Assembly: GCF_009498235.1 (NCBI RefSeq)
Contig: NZ_CP044205.1
Location: 1,235,716-1,299,715, forward strand
DNA: 64,000 nucleotides
From: Candidatus Methylospira mobilis
GTDB lineage: Bacteria > Pseudomonadota > Gammaproteobacteria > Methylococcales > Methylococcaceae
Direction: 5' to 3'
Numbering within the stretch: position 1 is the first letter of the stretch; the number at the start of each line of letters is the position of its first letter. The position numbers and the translations under genes were made by a program. Of the stretch, positions 9,410-18,061 are shown in pieces. Below the pieces are notes generated by a model, which ran no database searches, had not been told where the DNA came from, and worked only from the letters and a program-made list of their open reading frames with translations.

Positions 9410-9480
9410 CGAATTACCTCGCGTTCTGCTATGTTCCATTCGTAATCTACATTCGATACTGAGCAGAGTCAAAACACGGC

Positions 9481-10455
9481 ATGGAGCGATTCGCCCGCAT
9501 CTATCATTTGCATCGAATATTGCAAAGCAGCAAGCTACCCGTCGCGCGCAAAACCATTGAGGCACGGCTCGATTGCTCGAAAGCCACCGCAACGCGCATC
9601 ATAGACGAATTGCGTAACTTTACCTGCGATCCCATTCCCTATGATCGCACGCGCAACGGATATCACTACCAGAATCCGGAGCGGCACCGGCAGGATCTGC
9701 CTTTTCTGTGGTTCAGCGCACCCGAACTGAACGCGCTGCTGGTCATCCATCATCATCTGGAAACCCTGCAAAACGGATTTCTCGGCGACAGCCTCGCGCC
9801 TTTACGCGGTCGGATTCAAGCCATGCTAGAACTGTACGGGGAATCCGCCGAAGAAATCGGACATCGCATCAAGATTCTGGCGGCGGCGAAGCGCGGCGAC
9901 TCCAGCCTATGGTTTCCGCGTTGCGCCGAGGCCGTGCTGCAACGCAAGAAAGTTTTACTCGATTATCATGCGCGCGGCGCGGACAAACAGGAAACGCGTG
10001 AAGTATCTCCCCAGCGGTTGATTCATTACCGCGACAACTGGTATCTCGACGCCTGGTGCCACCAGCGCGCCGCGCTACGCATCTTTGCCGTCGAACGCAT
10101 CAAGCGCACGGAATTGCTGCCGCAACCGGCCGTCGACATCGGCGATACCGAGCTGGATGCGCATTTCGCCGCCGGTTACGGCATCTTCGCAGGTCCCGCC
10201 CAGGCAATTGCTGTTTTAAACTTCAGCACCGAAAGCGCCCGCTGGGTCGCCGACGCGCAATGGCATCCGCAGCAACAGGGCCGCTATTTAACGGATGGAC
10301 GCTACCAACTGCGCATTCCCTATGGCAATCCGACCGAACTGATCATGGATATTCTCAAGTACGGGCAGGATGTGGAAGTGCTGGAGCCGCCGGAACTACG
10401 GGTAGCGGTCGCTACGAAGCTGGCTGCTGCGCTTGCCGTCTATCGTGAAAAATAA
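9481..10455 (+). CDS. WYL-domain transcriptional regulator (HTH + WYL + WCX)
   Basis: 324 residues. The N-terminal ~60 (MERFARIYHLHRILQSSKLPVARKTIEARLDCS...TATRIIDELR) form a DeoR-like winged helix. The middle (about 130-220) carries the WYL fold, with VSPQRLIHYRDNWYLDAWCH and the RIFAVERI strand. The C-terminal ~90 fit the WCX extension (ELIMDILKYGQDVEVLEPPELR). Such proteins act as ligand-responsive repressors or activators of CRISPR-Cas and other defence loci. It sits immediately upstream of the type I-C cas operon on the same strand and behind an inverted repeat at 9386-9409. The ligand is unknown, though nucleic acid or nucleotide second messengers are suspected for the family. Confidence 0.88.
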   Translation: MERFARIYHLHRILQSSKLPVARKTIEARLDCSKATATRIIDELRNFTCDPIPYDRTRNGYHYQNPERHRQDLPFLWFSAPELNALLVIHHHLETLQNGFLGDSLAPLRGRIQAMLELYGESAEEIGHRIKILAAAKRGDSSLWFPRCAEAVLQRKKVLLDYHARGADKQETREVSPQRLIHYRDNWYLDAWCHQRAALRIFAVERIKRTELLPQPAVDIGDTELDAHFAAGYGIFAGPAQAIAVLNFSTESARWVADAQWHPQQQGRYLTDGRYQLRIPYGNPTELIMDILKYGQDVEVLEPPELRVAVATKLAAALAVYREK

Positions 10456-10539
10456 TTGCGGCGTACTCACGGTTTGAGCCAGTGGGCGTAGTAGGATGAA
10501 GCCCTCATCAGCACAATCCCAAACGCGAGGGTTTGATTC

Positions 10540-10734
10540 ATGATCAAGTACTTGCTAAAAATTTACCTGATAATCTTATTCTGCGCGCAACTCTTCGCGC
10601 TGGGCGTAGGGCTGAAAGCGGGCTGGGACACGGGCAGTATCGCAGCCGGTTTGCTGGTGTTTCTATTTGCCGAATTCTGGGTAATCGGTGCGGCGGTCCC
10701 GCTTTACTTAGTTAAACCGGAAAGCGTCTGGTAG
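10540..10734 (+). CDS. Small two-helix membrane protein upstream of cas3
   Basis: 64 residues, MIKYLLKIYLIILFCAQLF..., with two hydrophobic stretches (about 5-24 and 34-57) separated by a short loop with GLKAGWDTGS. A purine-rich GCGAGGG lies 6-12 nt before the ATG. The stop is 56 bp before the most likely cas3 start, and the gene is on the same strand, so it probably heads the cas transcript. I do not recognise a family and give no function. Its position makes it a candidate accessory gene of the CRISPR locus. Confidence 0.55.
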   Translation: MIKYLLKIYLIILFCAQLFALGVGLKAGWDTGSIAAGLLVFLFAEFWVIGAAVPLYLVKPESVW

Positions 10735-10790
10735 CTAAAGTGAAAACATTGGCTTTCTTTTTATCCTCCTTTACTGAGTTGAGTCATTGT

Positions 10791-13058
10791 ATGGTACCGG
10801 TTTTTTACGCACATAGCGGCAATAAAACAGAACAGTGGCATTTTTTGAAAGATCACTTAATTGCCGTCGGTAGTTTGGCGAGCCATTACGCCGAAAGAAA
10901 TTGTCCCGTCATGCAAGACGCGGCGAAGTGGGCGGGATTACTGCACGATCTGGGAAAATATCGTGATGAGTTCCAACAGTACCTGCGCTCTGAACGCGAT
11001 GGTGGAGTTGAAACCCGTCACGCTGTTTATGGCGCGGCGCTTGCGTTTCAGCGCGATTGGCTCGGTCCGGCTTTCGCTATTGCAGGTCACCATGCAGGTT
11101 TGTATGATCTTAATCAATTGCAAACATTGGTAGAAGACCCGAAATATCGGGTGGAGGAGCGGTTACCGCTAATTATCGAACGATTTGAGAAGGAACACAG
11201 CTCAATTCCCCAGTATATTTCTGAGCCTGAATTCGTCAATGGCAACCCTCATCGCGCTGAATTTTATATACGTATACTTTTCTCGATGCTGGTCGATGCG
11301 GATTTTATTGACACCGAATCCCATTACACAGGAACACTGCGAGGCGCTATAACGCTTGCGCCTTCTGAACTGTTACAACGTTTAATTGATGAGAAAGCAG
11401 GTAAGTCTCAAGACGGCGTATTGAATACTATTCGTAATCAAATTTTCCAGCAATGTCTCGACAAGGCCGCTAAGCCGCAGGGTTTCTTCTCGTTGACAGT
11501 GCCGACTGGAGGCGGCAAAACCCTGTCGGGTATGGCCTTCGCGCTGGCGCATGCGGCGCGGCATACGTTACGTCGCGTGATTGTTGTCATACCTTACCTT
11601 TCGATCATCGAACAGAACGCTGCGCAATATCGCCGTATACTTGACCCAGAAAACATAGGCATTGTGATCGAGCATCACTCTGCCGTGAATGTACCGGAAG
11701 ATAACGACGAAACGAGGCCTTTGGCACCTTTCGAAAAACACCCCAACGAATACGCAGCGGAAAATTGGGATGCGCCGATTATCGTCACGACTTCGGTGCA
11801 GTTCATTGAGTCGTTGTTCGCCTGCCGTACATCGCGTTGCCGCAAATTACATAATATTGCTCGTTCAGTAGTGATTTTTGACGAGGTACAGACTCTCCCG
11901 AATCATTTGCTCAATCCGTTGTTAAACGTCTTTCATGAACTGCATGACAATTATGGCGTGAGTTTTGTTTTTTCGACAGCCACACAACCGGCTTTCCGGC
12001 ATCGGTCTTTGTCGTTGAGCGAAGGCTTTAAACCAAATGAAGTTCAGGAAATTACGCAAGACACGGACCAACTGTTTCAGCAGTTGCGCCGGGTAACGAT
12101 CAGTGCGCCAAAGACAGATGAAGTCTTGAGTTGGGATGCTTTATCCAAACAAATGTCAGGACAAAGTCAAGCCTTGTCTATCGTCAATTTGCGCAGACAT
12201 GCGTTTGAACTTTGGCAAAAGCTGCGTCGTGAGGTGCCTATTGATGAAAAGGGTGCTGTATTTCATTTGTCATCGGCTATGTGCGCGGAACATCGTTTGG
12301 ACGTTCTGGGGGCAGACCGCGAACCATTGCCCGGTACGATTCGTTACCGTTTACGCAATGATCAACCCTGTCGTCTTGTCTCCACTCAGTTAATCGAGGC
12401 AGGAGTAGACGTGGATTTTCCGATTGTCTGGCGCGCGCTCGGTCCGCTTGATTCCATTGTACAGGCTGCGGGACGTTGTAATCGCGAAAACAAACTTCGC
12501 GACGATGATGGTAACCCTAAATTTGGCGAGGTCATCGTCTTTCGGCCTGAAGATAACAAGCTTCCTCCCGGAGTTTACCGCACAGCGACGGAGATTACCG
12601 TTAACTTGCTTGCCGATACCGAGGTTGATGCTTTGGCTACAGATCACATGCTGTTCGAGCGGTACTTCGATCAACTCTATCAATATGTGCCGAATGATAA
12701 TGGTGTCCAGCAGGAGCGAGAAAAGCTACACTTTCGCAAAGTTGCTGAATTGGCAAAAGTTATCGAAAGCGATACCCAGGCTGTCATCGTTCCTTATGGA
12801 AAGGGTTGCGACCTGATTGAAGAAATACGCACACGGCCTGTTGTTAAAGGCAGTCCGCGTTTCAACCGAAACGATATGCGAAAATTGCAGCGTTTTATGG
12901 TCAACCTGCATCAGCGCGATTTTCAGCGATTGTTTACGCTAAAAGCAATCAAGCCGCTGCTGCCGAATCTCGATATTCAGGTATTGGCTGAAGGCTGGTA
13001 TCACCCCGATCTTGGTATCGTTATCGAACAACGCCCTTTGGAGGATTTCCTGATATGA
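10791..13058 (+). CDS. cas3: CRISPR-associated helicase/nuclease Cas3 (type I-C)
   Basis: About 755 residues. The N-terminal HD nuclease shows YAHSG, LLHDLGKYRDEF and AGHHAG. The helicase part has Walker A VPTGGGKTLSG, a DEAD-box variant VIFDEVQTLP, FSTATQP, and motif VI in DSIVQAAGRCNRE. It unwinds and degrades the non-target strand once Cascade forms an R-loop. ATG 10791 (MVPVFYAHSGN) fits the usual family start; a GTG at 10740 would add 17 residues. The stop overlaps the cas5 ATG (ATGA). The locus has the standard type I-C order up to cas7. Confidence 0.95.
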   Translation: MVPVFYAHSGNKTEQWHFLKDHLIAVGSLASHYAERNCPVMQDAAKWAGLLHDLGKYRDEFQQYLRSERDGGVETRHAVYGAALAFQRDWLGPAFAIAGHHAGLYDLNQLQTLVEDPKYRVEERLPLIIERFEKEHSSIPQYISEPEFVNGNPHRAEFYIRILFSMLVDADFIDTESHYTGTLRGAITLAPSELLQRLIDEKAGKSQDGVLNTIRNQIFQQCLDKAAKPQGFFSLTVPTGGGKTLSGMAFALAHAARHTLRRVIVVIPYLSIIEQNAAQYRRILDPENIGIVIEHHSAVNVPEDNDETRPLAPFEKHPNEYAAENWDAPIIVTTSVQFIESLFACRTSRCRKLHNIARSVVIFDEVQTLPNHLLNPLLNVFHELHDNYGVSFVFSTATQPAFRHRSLSLSEGFKPNEVQEITQDTDQLFQQLRRVTISAPKTDEVLSWDALSKQMSGQSQALSIVNLRRHAFELWQKLRREVPIDEKGAVFHLSSAMCAEHRLDVLGADREPLPGTIRYRLRNDQPCRLVSTQLIEAGVDVDFPIVWRALGPLDSIVQAAGRCNRENKLRDDDGNPKFGEVIVFRPEDNKLPPGVYRTATEITVNLLADTEVDALATDHMLFERYFDQLYQYVPNDNGVQQEREKLHFRKVAELAKVIESDTQAVIVPYGKGCDLIEEIRTRPVVKGSPRFNRNDMRKLQRFMVNLHQRDFQRLFTLKAIKPLLPNLDIQVLAEGWYHPDLGIVIEQRPLEDFLI

Positions 13059-13861
13059 GCGAAAACCTTATAACCATTCGTGCATGGGGCGACTATGCCT
13101 GCTTTACGCGCCCGGAAATGAAAGTCGAGCGCGTCAGCTATCCGGTCATGACGCCTTCCGCCGCGCGCGGTTTGCTCGAAGCCATCTTCTGGGAGCCGCA
13201 GATTTATTACTTGATCGACGCCATTCACGTCATACGGCGCGGAGACTGGTTTTCCTTCAGAAGAAACGAGGTTGAAGACGCCATCAGTTTGAGTAATAGC
13301 AAAACATGGATGAAAGAACCGCATAAAACAACGCCGATTCGGGCGGGTGGAGGCATAGGCACTCAGCGCAGTATGCTGGCGCTTGCCTCGATCGAATATC
13401 TCATTACCGCTGAAGTTCATTTGACTGATCTTGGAAAAAAAGGCCGACATCCTCTCAAGACCTACCTTGATGAAATTAAGCGTAGATCGAAAAATGGCAA
13501 GTGCTATCATCGCCCGTACTTGGGCGTCCGAGAGTTCGCTGCCGATTTCGAATGGGAAGAAGATGCGCAAGCTGCACTGGAGCGACGCGCGGCGGAACTC
13601 GGTAAAAACTGGCAAAACATCTGGTTTGAAGAAGAATTAGGATTGATGTTATACGATGTGTTCGATCACGAACAGCGTGTGCGAGGTTTTCAATGGTTAA
13701 CTGATGAACCTACGCCCATTAAAAAGAAAATGCTTCCACGTTGGGACGGACAGTTGGTTAAACCAGAGGCAGCTTTTTTTCATGCAAATATCAAGAACTC
13801 TAAGCTTGATTGTCATCCCCAACGGGTTCGATTGGTACGCAACCGATTGATTGAGAGGTAA
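13055..13861 (+). CDS. cas5c: Cas5c (Cas5d) pre-crRNA processing endonuclease
   Basis: 268 residues beginning MSENLITIRAWGDYACFTRPEMKVERVSYPVMTPSAARGLLEAIFW, an N-terminus very characteristic of Cas5c. In type I-C there is no Cas6: Cas5c cuts the pre-crRNA at the base of the repeat hairpin and stays on the 5' handle. The family's catalytic Tyr/Lys/His set cannot be assigned with certainty here, but Tyr, Lys and His candidates exist (for example in KTWMKEPHKTTP). It is coupled to cas3 by a 4-nt overlap and followed 2 nt later by cas8c. Confidence 0.93.
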   Translation: MSENLITIRAWGDYACFTRPEMKVERVSYPVMTPSAARGLLEAIFWEPQIYYLIDAIHVIRRGDWFSFRRNEVEDAISLSNSKTWMKEPHKTTPIRAGGGIGTQRSMLALASIEYLITAEVHLTDLGKKGRHPLKTYLDEIKRRSKNGKCYHRPYLGVREFAADFEWEEDAQAALERRAAELGKNWQNIWFEEELGLMLYDVFDHEQRVRGFQWLTDEPTPIKKKMLPRWDGQLVKPEAAFFHANIKNSKLDCHPQRVRLVRNRLIER

Positions 13862-13863
13862 CG

Positions 13864-15786
13864 ATGCTGCTGAAACTGCTTTATGACTTCGCTATCTCTG
13901 AAAAGCTGCTGGAGGATGCAGCCTTTATTAAAAAGCCGGTACGTTGGGTTATCCAGCTTGATGCAATTGGTCAGCTTATCGGTGAAGGACCTATTGAAAC
14001 TCATGGAAATGATGAGAAAAAGGCGCTTGAACTATTCATTCCAAAAACTACAAGGGCAACTGGTGGGGGGCAGGTTGCTGACTTTCTTGTGGATGATATC
14101 GGTGCATTATTCAACTTGAATACCAATCCGCAAACAGATCTGAACCAACGAGCAGCGAATAATCTTCATGGAAAGCATCAGGACTATTGGCGCCAAATTA
14201 GCGAGGCATGGATAGCAACGGATCATTACGGGCTTTCTGCACTAATGGCTTTTCACGATCAACTGCAGGGTGCTGTGCCACCATTTTTGAAGCTGGATTC
14301 GGAAGGAACGCCAAAATGGGTGATTCGAAAAGCGACGGGAGAAACGGTAAAGCTCGGTTCCGATCTTCTGACCTTTGCGGTCGATGGTCATATTCTCATT
14401 AACGACGAGGATGCCATAAAGCCCTATTGGCGTGGGGTTCATGCTGCCGAAATGGAAACATCCGAAAAGGAGGCGCAAAGGGGGATTTGCTTGATCACAG
14501 GTCAAGTCGGCGTACCGATTGCACGCACTCATACACCGATGGTTACAGGGCTGCCCAAACCGGCTCGTGGTACGGGAGCCGGTTTGGTAGGATTCGATAA
14601 AAATGCCTTTTGTTCTTATGGGCTTAAGAAAAGCTTTAACGCTCCCGTATCAATTGATGCATCAATTGCTTATCTTGCAGCAATACAGCATCTCAGCAAA
14701 CAAGAGGATCATTGGCTTGCTATCGGCCCTGCCTGGCTTTGTTTTTGGACGCTGGGCGCAAAAGCCGCTTCTGGTTTTTTTGCCAATTTATTAAAACGCC
14801 CGGATTCAAAAACTGTCAGGGAGTTTATGGTTTCGCCTTGGAAAGGGTTCGAGCAACCTCCAAACCAACTTGGTCGCTTCATAGCAGTTACGCTTTCCGC
14901 CGCAGGCCCGAGAATTATCGTTAAAGACTGGCTGCAAATTTCGATTGGGGACGCTGAAAAAAACCTCAAAAAATGGTTCCAGGATTTAGATGTCGCTCCT
15001 TATGGCAGTCGAGATGATATACAGGACGAGCGCTCGCCACTGTCAATTGATCAGCTTGCCAGCACCACGATCCAACGAAAAAGTGATGGAAAATTTGACA
15101 GGGATAAGCTTAGCCCTGATCTGACCAGTGCGCTGTACCGCGCTGCCATAAAAAAAGAGTCGCCCCCATTGACATTGTTAAAGCCGCTTTTGGACCGATT
15201 TAAATCCAATATAGCCAAGAATGGTTTGAGTGCTTTGCGGGATCAAGGCCGTTTCGCATTGCTAAAACTAACGGTCAATCGTCAACTTCGATCTGAAGGA
15301 AAATCAGAAATGCAATCGCATGTTTTTGAAACCAATGACCCTGCTTATAACTGCGGTCGATTACTGGCAATCTTCGATTCGCTGCAACATTCCGCTCATG
15401 GCGAAAGCTTTAAGGGCAGTACGATTGCGGAACGGTACTTTGGCTCCGCTTCTACTGCGCCCAATACCGCTTTTTCATTACTCTGGAAGCTGCATCAACA
15501 CCATTTGAAAAAGCTCAGGCAACAAAGAGAAAAAGGGCAGCGGGCAGCGGCAAAGATCAAGGGTTCAATCACTGAGATTGCCAGTTTGTTTTCTCCAGAA
15601 TTTCCAGGTGGGTCGCCTCAGTTTCCCCGTTATTTTACTCTCGTTGAGCAAGGCCGGTTTGCGCTTGGCTTCTATCAGCAAATGGCTGCGAGAAAGGCGG
15701 CTATAGACGAGCATAAGAGAAAAAAGGATGCGGGTGAGCTGAAACCGGAAGATGAAGAGCTTGAGCTTTCCGAACGCGAACAATAA
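13864..15786 (+). CDS. cas8c: Cas8c large subunit of type I-C Cascade
   Basis: 640 residues, the usual Csd1/Cas8c length. The N-terminus MLLKLLYDFAISEKLLEDA and the block CLITGQVGVPIARTHTPM (about 218-235) are family features. Cas8c recognises the PAM and opens the target DNA. The C-terminal ~160 residues are strongly helical, and an internal start at 15310 should also produce Cas11c from the same DNA. The gene and its neighbour cas5c are visibly richer in A/T than cas4 and cas1. The start follows the cas5 stop by 2 nt. Confidence 0.93.
   Translation: MLLKLLYDFAISEKLLEDAAFIKKPVRWVIQLDAIGQLIGEGPIETHGNDEKKALELFIPKTTRATGGGQVADFLVDDIGALFNLNTNPQTDLNQRAANNLHGKHQDYWRQISEAWIATDHYGLSALMAFHDQLQGAVPPFLKLDSEGTPKWVIRKATGETVKLGSDLLTFAVDGHILINDEDAIKPYWRGVHAAEMETSEKEAQRGICLITGQVGVPIARTHTPMVTGLPKPARGTGAGLVGFDKNAFCSYGLKKSFNAPVSIDASIAYLAAIQHLSKQEDHWLAIGPAWLCFWTLGAKAASGFFANLLKRPDSKTVREFMVSPWKGFEQPPNQLGRFIAVTLSAAGPRIIVKDWLQISIGDAEKNLKKWFQDLDVAPYGSRDDIQDERSPLSIDQLASTTIQRKSDGKFDRDKLSPDLTSALYRAAIKKESPPLTLLKPLLDRFKSNIAKNGLSALRDQGRFALLKLTVNRQLRSEGKSEMQSHVFETNDPAYNCGRLLAIFDSLQHSAHGESFKGSTIAERYFGSASTAPNTAFSLLWKLHQHHLKKLRQQREKGQRAAAKIKGSITEIASLFSPEFPGGSPQFPRYFTLVEQGRFALGFYQQMAARKAAIDEHKRKKDAGELKPEDEELELSEREQ
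15310..15786 (+). CDS. cas11c: Probable Cas11c small subunit from an internal start in cas8c
   Basis: Type I-C systems are known to translate the small subunit independently from within cas8c. Here an in-frame ATG at 15310 is preceded by GAAGGA at 15295-15300 with a 9-nt gap, a good Shine-Dalgarno. The product would be about 158 residues, MQSHVFETNDPAYNCGRL..., helical and highly charged at its C-terminus. This is somewhat longer than some described Cas11c proteins, and no other start in this part of the gene was seen to be better. Cas11c forms the belly of Cascade. The site is directly visible; expression is inferred. Confidence 0.55.
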   Translation: MQSHVFETNDPAYNCGRLLAIFDSLQHSAHGESFKGSTIAERYFGSASTAPNTAFSLLWKLHQHHLKKLRQQREKGQRAAAKIKGSITEIASLFSPEFPGGSPQFPRYFTLVEQGRFALGFYQQMAARKAAIDEHKRKKDAGELKPEDEELELSEREQ

Positions 15787-15810
15787 ACACAGTAATATTA
15801 GGAGCCAGAA

Positions 15811-16767
15811 ATGAGCCAAAATGTACTCGCCAACCGTCACGATTTCTTACTTCTGTTCGAAGTTACTAACGGCAACCCGAATGGTGACCCAGATGCGGGC
15901 AATATGCCGCGTATTGACCCTAATTCCAATCATGGACTTGTCTCGGATGTGTGTCTAAAACGAAAAGTCAGAAATTTCGTCGAAACATTCCCTCCTAAAC
16001 GACATGAAAACGATGACAGTAATGGTTTCAATATCTTGATTAAACAAGGTGCGGTAATAGAGACTGAACAAAAGGAAGCCATAAGATCAGCAAAGGATCA
16101 GCATAAGGACGACAAGGACAAACAAGCCGAAGCCGCGATGAAATGGCTGTGCCGCGAGTTTTTCGACGTGCGTACCTTTGGCGGCGTACTATCCACCGGT
16201 GATGATGTGATGAAAGGTTCTGCTTGGGGGCAGGTTCGCGGCCCAGTCCAGTTTACTTTCGGCCAGTCTTATCATCCGATCACGCCACTTGAAATTACCA
16301 TTACCCGCTGTGCTGTAACCAAAGAAGCAGACAAAGCAAAGGAGCGCACGATGGGGAGTAAACATATCGTTCCCTATGCCTTGTATTCGGCTAAAGGCTA
16401 CGTGTCGCCGGCATTTGCTGAACGCACCGGGTTTACGCAGGCTGACCTCGACTTGTTATTCGAAGCTTTACTGCAAATGTTCGAACATGATCGCTCGGCG
16501 GCGCGAGGGGAAATGGTAGTGCGTGGGCTGTATGATTTTGAACATATTGGCACGCAGCATGAAAACAATGCCGAGCAAAATAAACGGGAAGCCCGGCTAG
16601 GTTGCGCTCATGCGCATAAATTGTTCGAAGGTATTAAGGTTGATTTGTCGGACGATGCGAAAGCCAAAGGGTTTCCCGAATCGTTTGTCGATTACCAGGT
16701 GGTTTGTGAATGGACGAATGAAAATATGCCTAAAGGCATACGTTTGCATAAACGGCATGAAGTTTAG
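15811..16767 (+). CDS. cas7c: Cas7c (Csd2) backbone subunit of type I-C Cascade
   Basis: 318 residues starting MSQNVLANRHDFLLLFEVTNGNPNGDPDAGNMPR, the classic Csd2 opening. RRM-like Cas7 features follow, including DVRTFGGVL and VRGPVQFTFGQSYHPI. Multiple copies coat the crRNA spacer. The Shine-Dalgarno TAGGAG lies 6 nt before the ATG. It is followed, unusually, not by cas4 but by a DUF433/DUF5615 pair 30 nt downstream. Confidence 0.95.
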   Translation: MSQNVLANRHDFLLLFEVTNGNPNGDPDAGNMPRIDPNSNHGLVSDVCLKRKVRNFVETFPPKRHENDDSNGFNILIKQGAVIETEQKEAIRSAKDQHKDDKDKQAEAAMKWLCREFFDVRTFGGVLSTGDDVMKGSAWGQVRGPVQFTFGQSYHPITPLEITITRCAVTKEADKAKERTMGSKHIVPYALYSAKGYVSPAFAERTGFTQADLDLLFEALLQMFEHDRSAARGEMVVRGLYDFEHIGTQHENNAEQNKREARLGCAHAHKLFEGIKVDLSDDAKAKGFPESFVDYQVVCEWTNENMPKGIRLHKRHEV

Positions 16768-16797
16768 TTAACCTTTTATTACTGATAGGTAATCGTT

Positions 16798-17052
16798 ATG
16801 AACTGGCATGACCGCATCGTTTCCGATCCTGACACCTTGTTCGGGAAGCCGCGTATCAAGGGTACGCGCATAGGGGTCGATTTTGTTCTCGATTTGCTGG
16901 CTTCCGGCTGGACCGAGGCGCAAATTTTTGAGAGCTACCCCCATTTGCAGCAGGAAGACTTGCAGGCTGTTTTTGCTTTTGTTCGAGAATGTTTAAAGGA
17001 TGAAACATTCATTATGAAATCGACGTTACACCCGGGGGGACTGGCGGCGTGA
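16798..17052 (+). CDS. DUF433 antitoxin-like protein inside the cas operon
   Basis: 84 residues, MNWHDRIVSDPDTLFGKPRIKGTRIGVDFVLDLLASGWTEAQIFESYPHL..., a textbook DUF433 sequence (GKPxIxGTRI and helix-turn-helix-like ESYPHLxxED). DUF433 proteins are typically paired with DUF5615 PIN-like proteins as VapBC-like modules. The partner follows with a GTGA overlap at 17049-17052. It lies 30 nt after cas7 on the same strand, inside the cas operon. It probably binds and neutralises the PIN-like partner and may bind DNA. Confidence 0.82.
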   Translation: MNWHDRIVSDPDTLFGKPRIKGTRIGVDFVLDLLASGWTEAQIFESYPHLQQEDLQAVFAFVRECLKDETFIMKSTLHPGGLAA

Positions 17053-17420
17053 GCAAACCGGCGCTTCTAGCCGACGAGAACTTTCCGTTACCGGTGATCG
17101 CCGGACTGCGCCAAGCCGGTTATGACGTGCTCTCCATCGCCAGTTCGGTTCCAGGTATCAATGATCGTGCCGTCCTCGAATTGGCTTGCCGTACAGGAAG
17201 GCGCTTGCTGACCTTCGATGCCGATTTCGGCGATCTGGTTTGTTTTCGTGGTGTACTACCGCCGAAAGCGGTACTGTATTTTCGTCTTCATCCAATCAAG
17301 GTGGCTGAGGTTTTGAGCGTGGCTTTACGTGCGTTGGAAGAAACGCCGGATGGACATCTTGCGGTCGTCACGCGAGAAAATACACGTTTACGCCCATTTT
17401 TATCGAGGCAGAAACAGTGA
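17049..17420 (+). CDS. DUF5615 PIN-like toxin candidate inside the cas operon
   Basis: 123 residues. The N-terminal LLADENFPLPVIAGLRQAGYDV and the central RLLTFDADFGDL give the conserved acidic residues of the DUF5615/PIN-like fold; the following CFRGVLPPKAVLYFRL is also typical. PIN-fold proteins are Mg-dependent RNases, and this branch is usually paired with DUF433. Its GTG start overlaps the antitoxin stop. Its own stop overlaps the GTG start of cas4 (GTGA at 17417-17420), so cas4 translation should depend on ribosomes leaving this gene. RNase activity is inferred from family, not shown. Confidence 0.8.
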   Translation: MSKPALLADENFPLPVIAGLRQAGYDVLSIASSVPGINDRAVLELACRTGRRLLTFDADFGDLVCFRGVLPPKAVLYFRLHPIKVAEVLSVALRALEETPDGHLAVVTRENTRLRPFLSRQKQ

Positions 17421-18061
17421 GCGACCTTGCTGAAGTCATTCCGCTTTCCGCGCTTAACCAGTATGCCTATTGTCCCCGGCGTTGCTATTTAATTCACGCC
17501 GAAGGCGAGTTTCAGGACAATATACATACTGTCCGCGGCACGTTGGAACATGAGCGTGTCGATCAGCAAAACGGCGAATCAAAAGCTGCTGGGGTGAGGC
17601 TTGAGTATGCCTTACCGGTGTGGTCGGATGTTCTCGGTATCAGTGGACGTTGCGATGCCGTTGAGTTTCGCCCGGACGGAGAGATTTTCCCGGTGGAGCA
17701 TAAGCATGGCAAGCGCAAGCAATGGTCCAATGACGATTTGCAATTGGCTGCTCAGGCAATGTGCCTGGAAGAAATGACTGGCAAGGACATCCCGCGCGGC
17801 GCGATCTTTCATCAGCAATCGAGGCGGCGGCGTGAGGTTATTTTCGACGATGCTTTGCGTTTGGCAGTGAAAACTGCGGTCGAGGAAGTACGGGCCATGT
17901 TGTCCCGTGGCGTGTGTCCGTCTCCGCTTGGCGGCTCCGAAGCGCGTCGATGCGGCGAATGCTCTCTGCGCGGTATTTGCGAGCCGGAACTGGTTGGTTC
18001 CGGTGGAGAATTAGAGCAGATCGCCCTGACCTTGTTCGATCCGAAAGAAGAAGTGCTATGA
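17417..18061 (+). CDS. cas4: Cas4 RecB-type exonuclease
   Basis: 214 residues. The first Cys of the Fe-S cluster is in NQYAYCPRRCYL. The RecB nuclease motif is GRCDAVEF ... PVEHKHGKRK, with QLAAQAMCLEE after it. The C-terminal cluster is CGECSLRGIC. Cas4 trims prespacers and secures PAM-correct integration with Cas1-Cas2. The start is GTG 17417, overlapping the DUF5615 stop. The stop at 18059-18061 overlaps an ATG (18058) that opens a small ORF. Confidence 0.93.
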   Translation: MSDLAEVIPLSALNQYAYCPRRCYLIHAEGEFQDNIHTVRGTLEHERVDQQNGESKAAGVRLEYALPVWSDVLGISGRCDAVEFRPDGEIFPVEHKHGKRKQWSNDDLQLAAQAMCLEEMTGKDIPRGAIFHQQSRRRREVIFDDALRLAVKTAVEEVRAMLSRGVCPSPLGGSEARRCGECSLRGICEPELVGSGGELEQIALTLFDPKEEVL

